Shown: piece after piece, positions 14,838-23,462 of the stretch
How positions within the stretch are numbered: position 1 is the first letter of the stretch
How the letters are laid out: every line of letters starts with the position of its first letter
Source: an uncultured Pseudomonadota bacterium
GTDB lineage: Bacteria > Myxococcota_A > UBA9160 > PR03
Reading direction: 5' to 3'
NCBI GenBank assembly: GCA_900696485.1
Contig: CAADGG010000018.1
Coordinates: forward strand, 1 to 38,077
Length of the DNA stretch: 38,077 bases
The notes under the pieces: generated by a model
What the model saw: only the letters and a program-made list of their open reading frames with translations
Databases searched by the model: none
Told to the model about the DNA's origin: nothing
Translations under genes and position numbers: made by a program

Positions 14838-17390
14838 ATGGCCGACAACCCTCGTCTACTCCATCCGCTCTACAGCTTGTTGCCTGTTGAGATCGACGGT
14901 TTCGATTCTTTGGCCGAATTGGCCTTGGATCTTCGGTCATCGTGGAATCATGCGACCGACGAGATCTGGCGCACACTTGATGCGGAATTGTGGGAACTCA
15001 CGCGCAATCCATGGGTCGTGGTGCAAACTGTTGCCAGAGAACGGCTCGAACGTGTCCTGGGCGACGTCGAGTTCCGCGGCAAGGTCGACGAACTGGTGCG
15101 AGTACGACGACGAACGGCAGAACAACCCGCGTGGTTTCAACAGTCGTACGAGTCGCCGTGCCCGCTGACCTGTGTTGCCTATTTCTGTCTGGAGTTCATG
15201 CTCAGCGAAGCGTTGCCGATCTACTCCGGCGGCCTGGGCAACGTCGCGGGGGATCAACTGAAAGCCGCCAGTGATCTGGGCATGCCCGTCGTCGGCGTCG
15301 GACTGCTCTATCAACAGGGTTACTTCCGCCAGATCATCGACACCGCCGGCCGGCAGCAGGCCTTGTATCCCTACAACGACCCCGGCCAATTGCCGATCAC
15401 ACCGCTGCGAGATTCCAATGGCGAGTGGTTGCGATTGAGGATGGAACTGCCTGGCTACAGCGTCTGGTTGCGCGCCTGGCAAGCTCAGGTCGGACGAACG
15501 AAACTCTATTTGCTCGACAGCAATGATGCGGCCAACCCGCCCGAGCATCGTGGCATCACCAGTGAATTGTATGGCGGCGGTTCCGAACTGCGTCTGAAAC
15601 AGGAGATGATTCTGGGTTTCGGCGGCTGGCGTTTACTCGGCGAACTGGGAATCCGACCGGAAGTCTGTCATCTCAATGAAGGCCACGCTGCGTTTGCGGT
15701 GCTCCAGCGCGCCTGGGAATTCATGCAGGCATCAGGCCAGTCGTTTGAAGCGGCACTCGCCGTCACACGAGCAGGCAATGTGTTTACGACGCACACCGCC
15801 GTACCCGCCGGATTCGACCGCTTCCCACCCGAGTTGATCCGGCAATACCTGGCCCGATATGCCAGCTCGGGATTCGGCATTTCGGTCGAAGATGTGTTGG
15901 CGTTGGGACGGCAGAATCCACACGATGAATCGGAAAGCTTCAACATGGCTTACTTGGCGATTCGTGGCAGCGGGTCAGTCAACGGTGTCAGTCGACTGCA
16001 TGGGCAAGTGAGCCGTCGCCTGTTTCAGCCGTTGTTTCCAGGTTGGCCGGAACACGAAGTACCGGTCACCCACGTCACCAACGGGGTTCACATGCCCAGT
16101 TGGGATTCTGCGGAAGCGGATGAGATCTGGACGCACCTGTGCGGCCAGGAACGCTGGTTGGGCATCAGCGAGACGCTCGCCTGCGATATCGAACGAGTGA
16201 CGGATGAGGAACTCTGGCAGCTTCGAGTCGACGCCAGCCGCAGTTTGGTCGAATACGTGCGGAAACGTCTGGCGCGGCAACTCGCCGGTTCAGGATCATC
16301 GCCCGACGACATCGAGTTCGCCGAACGCCAATTCGATCCGACCACTTTGACGCTCGGTTTTGCGCGGCGTTTCGCGACCTACAAGCGGCCCAATTTGCTG
16401 CTGCACGATCCCGATCGGTTGCTACGACTGCTGACCAACTCCGAGCGTCCAGTGCAACTGATCATTGCCGGCAAGGCGCATCCGGCGGACACACCTGGGC
16501 AGGAATTGATTCGTCAGTGGATCGAGTTCATTCACCAACCGGGCGTTCGATCGCACGTGATGTTCCTGAGTGACTACGACATGCTGATGACGGAGAACCT
16601 GGTTCAGGGCGTCGATGTTTGGATCAACACCCCGCGGCGACCGTGGGAAGCGAGTGGCACCAGCGGCATGAAAGTCCTGGTCAATGGTGGCCTGAATCTA
16701 TCGCAGCTTGATGGCTGGTGGGCCGAGGCCTACACGCCGGAGGTCGGCTGGGCGATCGGCGACGGCCTGGAACACGGCGACGATCCAGCCTGGGACGTCG
16801 CCGAAGCGGAGCAGTTGTACGAAGTGCTCGAACGCGACGTCGTTCCGGAATTCTACAACCGCAATGCGGATGGAATCCCGACGGCTTGGATCTCCCGCAT
16901 GCGCGCCAGCATGTCACAATTGACGCCCCAGTATTCCGCCGTCCGCACAGTCCGAGAATACGCCGAACAACACTACCTGCCGGCAGCGGCCGCCTATTGC
17001 AAGCGGGCTGAGTTCGGTGGATCGCTCGGTACCAGCATCGCCAACTGGGAACATGCAGTGGCCGAAAAGTGGAACTCGCTGGAGTTCGGCGAAGTCCGGG
17101 TTCGATCAAACGACAGCGAGTACACGTTCGAGATACGCGTCAGCCTCGATGGCCTCGACCCCACATTCGTCAAAGTGCAATTGTATGCCGAAGCGACGGC
17201 CGATCACGAGAGCGTCCGAACGGACATGACCCGCATCGAATCCAAGGACAGAACGGAATCAGCGTGGGCCGTTTATCGCGCCAGCGTTCCCGCCACGCGA
17301 CCGACGAACGATTTCACGGCCCGCATCGTGCCCTATCACTCGAATGTTTCGGTTCCTTTGGAATTGAACCGGATCAAGTGGCAGCGGTGA
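14838..17390 (+). CDS. glgP: Alpha-glucan (glycogen/maltodextrin) phosphorylase
   Basis: This 850-residue enzyme uses phosphate to remove glucose from the non-reducing end of glycogen or maltodextrin as glucose-1-phosphate, with pyridoxal phosphate as cofactor. It belongs to the GT35 branch of the alpha-glucan phosphorylases of about 850 residues. The N-terminus opens with a DUF3417-like helical segment. FSGGLGNVAGD-type residues follow (YSGGLGNVAGDQLKAASDLG at about 130-150), and then the RFATYKR segment. The PLP lysine is Lys612 in EASGTSGMKVLVNGG. AGGGTG precedes the ATG by about seven bases. Codon use (TTG, CAA, AAT, CAT) and base composition differ sharply from its GC-rich neighbours. 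IS256-like and IS3-like remnants lie on its two sides, and no other glycogen gene is near. I infer horizontal acquisition. The frame is intact. Confidence 0.95.
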   Translation: MADNPRLLHPLYSLLPVEIDGFDSLAELALDLRSSWNHATDEIWRTLDAELWELTRNPWVVVQTVARERLERVLGDVEFRGKVDELVRVRRRTAEQPAWFQQSYESPCPLTCVAYFCLEFMLSEALPIYSGGLGNVAGDQLKAASDLGMPVVGVGLLYQQGYFRQIIDTAGRQQALYPYNDPGQLPITPLRDSNGEWLRLRMELPGYSVWLRAWQAQVGRTKLYLLDSNDAANPPEHRGITSELYGGGSELRLKQEMILGFGGWRLLGELGIRPEVCHLNEGHAAFAVLQRAWEFMQASGQSFEAALAVTRAGNVFTTHTAVPAGFDRFPPELIRQYLARYASSGFGISVEDVLALGRQNPHDESESFNMAYLAIRGSGSVNGVSRLHGQVSRRLFQPLFPGWPEHEVPVTHVTNGVHMPSWDSAEADEIWTHLCGQERWLGISETLACDIERVTDEELWQLRVDASRSLVEYVRKRLARQLAGSGSSPDDIEFAERQFDPTTLTLGFARRFATYKRPNLLLHDPDRLLRLLTNSERPVQLIIAGKAHPADTPGQELIRQWIEFIHQPGVRSHVMFLSDYDMLMTENLVQGVDVWINTPRRPWEASGTSGMKVLVNGGLNLSQLDGWWAEAYTPEVGWAIGDGLEHGDDPAWDVAEAEQLYEVLERDVVPEFYNRNADGIPTAWISRMRASMSQLTPQYSAVRTVREYAEQHYLPAAAAYCKRAEFGGSLGTSIANWEHAVAEKWNSLEFGEVRVRSNDSEYTFEIRVSLDGLDPTFVKVQLYAEATADHESVRTDMTRIESKDRTESAWAVYRASVPATRPTNDFTARIVPYHSNVSVPLELNRIKWQR

Positions 17391-17397
17391 AGGTCTT

Positions 17398-17426
17398 TGA
17401 ACCGCCCCGGGATTGCCGGAGGCTCC
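17398..17426 (+). repeat. Left terminal inverted-repeat sequence of an IS3-family element
   Basis: TGAACCGCCCCGGGATTGCC and the following GGAGG form the type of terminal sequence that begins with TG and precedes orfA in many IS3-family elements. It starts eight bases after the glgP stop and about 20 bases before the orfA start. No matching right end is in the window. Confidence 0.6.
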
Positions 17427-17447
17427 ATCTCCTGAGAGGATGGGGTC

Positions 17448-17615
17448 ATGGCCAAGACGAACAAGTTCTCGAAGGAGGTCCGGGAGCGGGCCGTACGGAT
17501 GCTGTTCGAGCAGGTTGGTGATGTGGATCATCTTGCGGTGGGCGGTAAGCGGTTGATCGTGAGTGCGTCCCAAGCCGGTGGCACGACGAAGAGCCGATCG
17601 CCGTCGTACTTCTAG
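17448..17615 (+). mobile_element. IS3-family OrfA remnant (N-terminal part)
   Basis: The frame begins MAKTNKFSKEVRERAVRMLF, the helix-turn-helix N-terminus of IS3-family OrfA, with GAGAGGATGGGG upstream. After FEQ the reading leaves the family and stops at TAG 17613-17615, 55 codons in all, where a full OrfA has about 90-100. OrfB is absent. The element was cut here; the minus-strand sequence beyond (17616-17840) shows helical frames but no recognised gene. Confidence 0.75.
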
Positions 17616-17840
17616 ACGACCCGTGGCGCCGAAGAGGCGAGCGAGTCGGTGCTCTCGCTCTGGATGCGCTGGACCTCGGCGACACGAGCGCGCTCGGAGG
17701 CTTCGATCCTCGCTTGGCGGGCGGCGTGAAGTCCGAGCGGCCGCACGCCCTCCTTTTGCGCTCGCCGGCGGAGTCGATCCCAGGACGGGGGGGACGTTGC
17801 GTTCCTCGCGAGGGGTCCCGGTCTCCGAGCAGGGCAACCT

Positions 17841-20800
17841 TCAGAGGCCCGGCGCAGAGTTGCTCGGCCGCGCAGACGGACCGGAGTCCTCCGTGGAAGC
17901 GCCGAATCGCCCGAAGCGAGCGCAAGCGACGGGCAGGACGAGCAGGTTCAGCGCCGTCGAGGAGACGAGGCCGCCGAGGATCACCGTCGCCAACGGGCCA
18001 TCGATCTCGCCGCCGGGACGGCCGCTCGCGAGCGCGAGCGGAAGCAAGCCGAGGCCCGTCACCAGCGCGGTCATCAAGATCGGCGTGAGCCGCTCGCTCG
18101 CACCTCGGACGACGGTCTCCCATCCCCAGGGCGCGCTCTCTCGCTCGACCAGGTGCTGCAGGTGCGACAGCAGCATGATGGCGTTTCGCAAGGTGATCCC
18201 GAGGAGCGTCACGAAACCCACCAAGGCGCCGAGCGAGAGCCCGTTGGCTCCACTCCCGAGACTCGCCTGGATCGCGACTGCGAAGACGCCGCCGATCGCA
18301 GCAAGCGGCGCGTTCGCGAGCAGGAGGACCAGGTTGCGCCAGTGCCCAGCGGCCGTCGCTAGCAGCAGCATCACGCCCAGCAATCCGAACCCGGCGTGTA
18401 GCAGGATCTCCCGCTCGGCCCGTCGACGAGCCTCGTCGACACCGCCCACGAGGAGGTAGGAGCCCGGCGGAAGGGAGACCTGCGCAAGCAGGGTCGATTT
18501 GGCTTGATCCACGAAGGACGCGACATCGCGGGCCTGGACGTTGCAGGTCACGGTTTGGCGTCGCCGGCCGCCCTCGTGGGAGATCGTGTCGCGCCCTTCC
18601 TCGATCGAGACGTCGGCAACGTTTCCGAGGGAAAGATTCTCTCCCCGCGCATTCGAGACCAGCAACGCGCCCACCGCCTGCGGATCCGTCCGGAGATCGA
18701 CGTCTAGGATGACTCGCACGTCGAGCGTTTGACTCCCCCGATGCGTCTGGCCGACCACCGCGCCCGCGTAGGCGACTTGGACCTGGCCGAGCAGCTCCTC
18801 GGTGCGAAACCCGGAACGCGCCGCGCGGTCGCGATCGATCGTCACGGCAACGCGCGGCGCCGCCTCGGTCGAGTGCGCCGCCACGTCGACGGCTCCATCG
18901 ATCGATTCGAGCACCGAGGCGACCTCGCGCGCCTTCGCGTCGAGCATGTCGAGGTCGTCGCCGAAGATGTTCACGACCACCGACGCCGTCTCCCCGCTGA
19001 TCGTCTCGCTGATCCGATCGCCGAGGAAGGTGAGGACCTCGGTCTGCACGCCCGGAATCTCATCGAGGATCCTCCGGATCGCGTCCGTAGCCCGTTGCTC
19101 TTCGCGCCCATTGCCGGTGCTCAGTTCGACGTGGAACTCGCTCCGGTGAGGACCCCAGGTGTCTTCCCCCTGCTCGGCGCGCCCGAGCTGCTGCTCGACC
19201 GTCGCGACTCCGGGCAGCACCAAGAGAGCGTCGGAGAGGATCGTTCCGATGCGGCGCATCTCGGCGAGCGAGGTTCCGGGGCTCGCAGAGACCTGGAGCA
19301 CGAGATGGCGTTCCCGGAAGGCCGGCAGGAACTCGCCTCCGAGAGTCGGAAGGAGCGCCAGCGCGCCCAGCCCGAGGGCAGCGATGACTGCGAGCACGAT
19401 GCGCAGGTGGTGGTGGCTCCATTCCAGTACGCGCGTGTAGCCTGCCTTCAGGATTGTCTGCAGACGAGGCTCGTGCTCGGCCGGCACGCGGCTGCCGAGG
19501 AGAGCAAGCGAGAGGGCAGGGGTCACGGTCAGGGCGACCGCGAGCGACGCGAGTACCGCGAGCAGGTATGCCTGGGCAAGGGGTGCGAAGAAGCGCCCCT
19601 GAAGACCCGACAGGCCCAGCAGCGGAAGGAATACGAGACCCACCGCGAGGGTCGCGTACACCACGGCGCCCCTGACCTCGAGTGAAGCATCGCGGACGAC
19701 GACCCATGCAATGCGGGGGTGTGCGAGGTCGGCGTTCTCTCGCAATCGCCGTACGATGTTCTCCACGTCGACGATCGCGTCGTCTACGACCTCGCCGATC
19801 GCGATCGCGAGCCCGCCCAGTGTCATCGTGTTGAGAGAGATACCCAGCCGATCGAGCACGATCACTGCCGTCAGGAGGGACAAAGGGATCGCAGTCAGCG
19901 AGATGACCGCTGACCGCAGGTCTCGCAGGAACGCGATCAGGACCATCGCGACGAGGCCGGCACCGAGCAGAACCGAGAAGCGGAGGTTCCGCAGCGCGGA
20001 TTCGATGAAGTTTGCCGGGCGGTGCATCGCGGGATAGACGCGGACTCCCGCGGCCTCGAGCGCAGGAGCCAGATCTGCAAGGGCGGCTTCGAGACCACGA
20101 GTCACTTCCAGGGTGTTGGTGCCGAACTGGCTCGAGAGCGTCAGCAGGACGCCGGGCTCGCCCTGAACGAGCGCGTCGCCGAACGCCGGGGCGGCCGCCT
20201 CGCGGACATCGGCCAGGTCCTCGAGCCGGACCGGCACTCCGGCACCGTCGGCCACGAGCGCGCGGCCCAGCTCCACAGCGGAGCCGGCCTCGCCCCGGCT
20301 CTCGACGACGATCCGCTGGCCCGGTGTATCGACGAACCCTCCACCACGGACGCCTGTTCCCGCGCTCGCAGCCCTGACGACGTCGAGCAGGCCGACGCCG
20401 TAGGCGCGCAGCCGCTCGGGTCGCATCCGCACCTGGAGCTCTCGGACCTCTCCGCCGAACACGTTCACCCGCGCGACGCCCGGCACCATGAGGAGCCGAG
20501 GTCGCAGTGTCCAATCGGCGAGGCTCCGGAGGTCCATCGGAGAGAGTCGGTGGGAGACGAGACCGATCTTCAGCACGTCCATCGTCGAGGAGGTCAGGGG
20601 CGAAACAGTCGGCGCGTTGACTCCCGCGGGCAGCCGAGCCGTCAGCTCGGACAGGTTCTCAGCCAGCTGCTGGCGCGCGACGAACGCATCGGTTCCCTCG
20701 CGGAAGTTCACTGTCACCACGGACAGCCCCTGCACCGACTCCGAGCGCAGCGTCTCGAGCCCGAGCAGGCCGCTCACGACCGCCTCGATGGGGACCGTCA

Positions 20801-20993
20801 CGAGCCGCTCCACCTGCTCGGGAGCGAGCCCAGGAGACTCGGTCTGGACCACCACCTGCGGCGGCACGAACTCCGGGAAGACATCGAACTCCGCGCGGCT
20901 CGTCGCCCAGACCCCGTAGACCGCGACCGCACTGGCGAGCGTGATCACGATGCCGTGGCGGCGCAGAGCCAGTTCGAGGATCGCGCGCAGCAA
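17841..20993 (-). CDS. RND efflux pump inner-membrane subunit, CusA/CzcA-like
   Basis: This proton-driven transporter of about 1,050 residues should span the inner membrane 12 times with two large periplasmic loops. It forms a tripartite pump with the fusion protein and outer membrane factor encoded just upstream. Seen: an N-terminal helix after LRAILELALRRHGIVI, the porter motif FDVFPEFVPPQVVVQTESPG, TM4 with IGEVVDDAIVDVENIVRR carrying proton-relay acidic residues, and a second half repeating the fold up to GITLRNAIMLLSHLQHL. The heavy-metal (HME) reading rests on overall similarity and on the adjacent two-component pair; the cargo is not proven. I prefer TTG 20993, which follows GGAGG by four bases and gives a family-like start. 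TTG 21008, overlapping the restored stop of the fusion gene (TTGA), is the alternative. Confidence 0.9.
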   Translation of the reverse strand: MLRAILELALRRHGIVITLASAVAVYGVWATSRAEFDVFPEFVPPQVVVQTESPGLAPEQVERLVTVPIEAVVSGLLGLETLRSESVQGLSVVTVNFREGTDAFVARQQLAENLSELTARLPAGVNAPTVSPLTSSTMDVLKIGLVSHRLSPMDLRSLADWTLRPRLLMVPGVARVNVFGGEVRELQVRMRPERLRAYGVGLLDVVRAASAGTGVRGGGFVDTPGQRIVVESRGEAGSAVELGRALVADGAGVPVRLEDLADVREAAAPAFGDALVQGEPGVLLTLSSQFGTNTLEVTRGLEAALADLAPALEAAGVRVYPAMHRPANFIESALRNLRFSVLLGAGLVAMVLIAFLRDLRSAVISLTAIPLSLLTAVIVLDRLGISLNTMTLGGLAIAIGEVVDDAIVDVENIVRRLRENADLAHPRIAWVVVRDASLEVRGAVVYATLAVGLVFLPLLGLSGLQGRFFAPLAQAYLLAVLASLAVALTVTPALSLALLGSRVPAEHEPRLQTILKAGYTRVLEWSHHHLRIVLAVIAALGLGALALLPTLGGEFLPAFRERHLVLQVSASPGTSLAEMRRIGTILSDALLVLPGVATVEQQLGRAEQGEDTWGPHRSEFHVELSTGNGREEQRATDAIRRILDEIPGVQTEVLTFLGDRISETISGETASVVVNIFGDDLDMLDAKAREVASVLESIDGAVDVAAHSTEAAPRVAVTIDRDRAARSGFRTEELLGQVQVAYAGAVVGQTHRGSQTLDVRVILDVDLRTDPQAVGALLVSNARGENLSLGNVADVSIEEGRDTISHEGGRRRQTVTCNVQARDVASFVDQAKSTLLAQVSLPPGSYLLVGGVDEARRRAEREILLHAGFGLLGVMLLLATAAGHWRNLVLLLANAPLAAIGGVFAVAIQASLGSGANGLSLGALVGFVTLLGITLRNAIMLLSHLQHLVERESAPWGWETVVRGASERLTPILMTALVTGLGLLPLALASGRPGGEIDGPLATVILGGLVSSTALNLLVLPVACARFGRFGASTEDSGPSARPSNSAPGL

Positions 20994-21004
20994 CGGGCCT
21001 CCGA

Positions 21005-21972
21005 TCAATCCGGGCCGCGGGGAGAGCGAGGAGCAGCGGTGCGCCCGCGACGACGATCGTCTCGCCGCTCGCGAGGCCCTGGGTGGCCAGCCACTCGGAG
21101 GCCGACAGCTCGCGGATCGTGACGGCTCGCGCCTGGAACCGGCCGGGCTCCAGCGCCACGAAGACGAACGCGTGGCCTCGCTGCCAGACGACCGCTTGCG
21201 GTGGCACGCGCACGCTCCGCGCAACGGAATCCCCGGCCGGCAGCCGCGCGGACAGGGCGGTGCCGAACGGGATCGCGGCCACGTCGATCGAGTAGTAGAA
21301 CCCGCGTCCTTGGAGGGCAGGATCGACAGCGGGCGCCGCCCCGAGAAAGCGAGCCAGGTAGGAGATGCCGGGCTCGAGCGCTTCCCTGATCTCCAGCTCT
21401 GCCGGCGGCGTTACCTGGGCTGCAGCAGCCACGTCGAGACGCGCCAGGCGCGCGGAACCGGCAACGAGACGTCGCACGAGCTCGGCGAGGTCACTCCGCT
21501 CCCCAAGGTCGACACCTGCCACGGAAGCGAGCCGAGCCTCGGCGGACTCGGCCTCGAGCGCGGTCCGGCGAGCGAGCGCTTCTGCACTCTCGAGCTCGCG
21601 CGCAGACGCGTTCTCGTTCCCACGATGCAAGGCCTGCACGCGCACGAGCTCGCGGCGTGCTGCTTCGAAGGCCACGCTCGCAGCGGCCCTCGCCAGCACG
21701 GCGTCCGCCAGCGCTGTGGGATCGGAAATGCTGCCATAGGCATCGACGAACGCGCGCTCGGCTGCGTGCTCCACGGTGGCCACTTCGATCCCCGCCCGAG
21801 CGATCTGGGCCGGCGCCAACGCGATCGTGCCGACTCCCTGATCCTTGGCGGACGCCTTGCTGGACGCAGCCACCGGTGAGGGTGGATGGGCTGCCGGACG
21901 GCACGCCGGCAACCAGACTGCTGTGGCTGCAGCGAGCGCCAGTGCCAGGATGGCATCGGTGTCGCGCCTCAT
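21005..21972 (-). CDS. RND periplasmic membrane-fusion lipoprotein, apparent frameshift at the 3' end
   Basis: The adaptor joins the pump to the outer membrane channel. A signal with lipobox LPAC puts the lipid on Cys24. A helical hairpin follows at about 95-185, with HlyD/CusB-like beta segments such as PPQAVVWQRGHAFVFVALEP near 257-276. Its ATG overlaps the stop of the outer membrane factor gene (TGATG). After APLLLAL (about residue 317) the frame as sequenced runs on to 20659, deep into the pump gene, which is implausible. One extra C in the CCCC at 21022-21019 would give PRGPD and a TGA at 21007-21005 overlapping the pump's TTG, the junction style used elsewhere in this operon. The coordinates given are for that restored form, about 322 residues. 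A real mutation or a consensus error would both fit. Confidence 0.75.
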
Positions 21973-23399
21973 CACGGCGAGCTTCCTCCCGCGAAGAGCG
22001 GCCGCTCGGGCTCGAGTGCGTCCGGCCAGGGGAGGGGTGCCTGCAAGGCAGCCTCCAGCTCCCCCAGCGTCTGCTGGAGGCGCCCGAGCGCCTCGACCAG
22101 TAAGAGTCGGGCTCGCGCGCGCTCGGCTCTGGCAATCGCGAGCGACAACCTGTCCACAGCGCCGAGTGCGAGGGCTGCGCGCGTACGCCGGAACGCCGCG
22201 TCCTGCGTGGCCACGAGGTCCCTCAACCGGAGTACCTCGTCGCGTGCCGCCGCTCGAATCGACAGGGTTCTCTCGAGTTCGCCGAGCACCTGCGCTTGGA
22301 GCGTCAGGAACGCGGCTGCCGCCTCTCGGCGCACGGCCTCGGCCTCGGCGATACCGCCCTGGTTCCGATTCAGGAGTGGAAGCTCGAGCGAGACGCCGAG
22401 CATCCATTTGCGTTGCCCCTGGTCGTACTGGAACCCGTTGCCGAGGTGCACGTCTGGGTACTGCCTGGCGAGCTCGAGGCGCAGGGCCGCCTCCGCCGCG
22501 CGGAATCGCGCAAGTGCCGCCAGGACATCGGATCGACTCAGCAGGGCCCGGTCCCTTGCCTCGTCTGCAGCCACCCCGAGCAGGTCACTCCCTTCGTCTT
22601 CGAGCGAGAACAGCAGATCCTTGCCTTCGATTGCACGGACCGATACACCGATGGCGGTTGCCACGCGTACACGGGACTCACGGGCCCGGCGCTCGGCGTC
22701 GTCCGCGTCCGCGGTGAGCTGAACGAGCGCCGCGCGTGCGGGAGCGACATCGGCGAGCGCCGCTGCGCCCGCGCGCACCCGTGCGTCCAGCATGTCCACG
22801 GCCTCTCGCTGTGCGGCGAGGATCTCCTCCAACCGCTCCCGGCGGGCATCCGCGACGGCGAGACCCGTTAGCGCCTGACGGAGGACCATCCGCACGCTGT
22901 GGGCTGCCACATCCAGATCGAGGCGCCCGGCTTCTTCGAGGGCGCGTGCACGATCGATCCTGCGCGCGCGCTTGCCGGCGGTCTCGAGCGGCCAGTCGAG
23001 CTGCACTGCGGCGATCCAGGGCGAGACGGCGGCGCCGGGATTGGCGCTGCGCTCGGGCGTCAGCGCCAACGTCGGGTTGGGCCGCGCCTTCGCGGTCTCT
23101 ACCGCCGCGGTAGCAGTGCTCCGGCGCGCTCGCGCCACGTCGAGCGCCGGTTGGAAAAAGAGGGCCGCCAGCGTGAGCCGATCGAGATCCCAAGCGGTCG
23201 TCGTCCCAGAGCCGAGCTGCCCGTTCCGTTCCAGGAAGGCGACGAGCCCGGAGTCGTCCAGCCGCCTCGACGCGAGCTCGTGCGCACCCTTCTCGGGAGA
23301 GAGCGGCAGAGGAGTGAACTGGTGGCAAGCGGTGACCATGGTCGCGAGACCGCAGAGAACGAACGCAAGCCGTTGCGCCAACCGATCCGAGTGCCACAT
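21972..23399 (-). CDS. Outer membrane efflux lipoprotein (TolC/CusC-like)
   Basis: This 475-residue protein should trimerise into the outer membrane channel-tunnel of the pump. The signal peptide ends in a lipobox (TMVTAC, Cys25). The rest is alpha-helical with two repeated OEP domains; GTTTAWDLDRLTLAALFFQP near 62-82 and GVSLELPLLNRNQGGIAEAE at about 330-350 are typical of CzcC/CusC proteins. I start at ATG 23399. The longer TTG reading from 23459 adds a 20-residue basic leader ahead of the signal peptide and is unlikely. The gene follows the histidine kinase by 63 bases and its stop overlaps the fusion protein's ATG. Confidence 0.9.
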   Translation of the reverse strand: MWHSDRLAQRLAFVLCGLATMVTACHQFTPLPLSPEKGAHELASRRLDDSGLVAFLERNGQLGSGTTTAWDLDRLTLAALFFQPALDVARARRSTATAAVETAKARPNPTLALTPERSANPGAAVSPWIAAVQLDWPLETAGKRARRIDRARALEEAGRLDLDVAAHSVRMVLRQALTGLAVADARRERLEEILAAQREAVDMLDARVRAGAAALADVAPARAALVQLTADADDAERRARESRVRVATAIGVSVRAIEGKDLLFSLEDEGSDLLGVAADEARDRALLSRSDVLAALARFRAAEAALRLELARQYPDVHLGNGFQYDQGQRKWMLGVSLELPLLNRNQGGIAEAEAVRREAAAAFLTLQAQVLGELERTLSIRAAARDEVLRLRDLVATQDAAFRRTRAALALGAVDRLSLAIARAERARARLLLVEALGRLQQTLGELEAALQAPLPWPDALEPERPLFAGGSSP

Positions 23400-23462
23400 C
23401 CGGCTCGAGGTTCGGCGGTGCAGCGCCCCCGAGCAAGATCCTCGAGCGAGGATTACCAATTC

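Noticed and set aside
17820..17840. CCTCGCGAGG-type palindrome near the end of the pump gene as terminator
   Set aside because: The stem is short and no T-run follows on the minus strand, so a rho-independent terminator is not supported.
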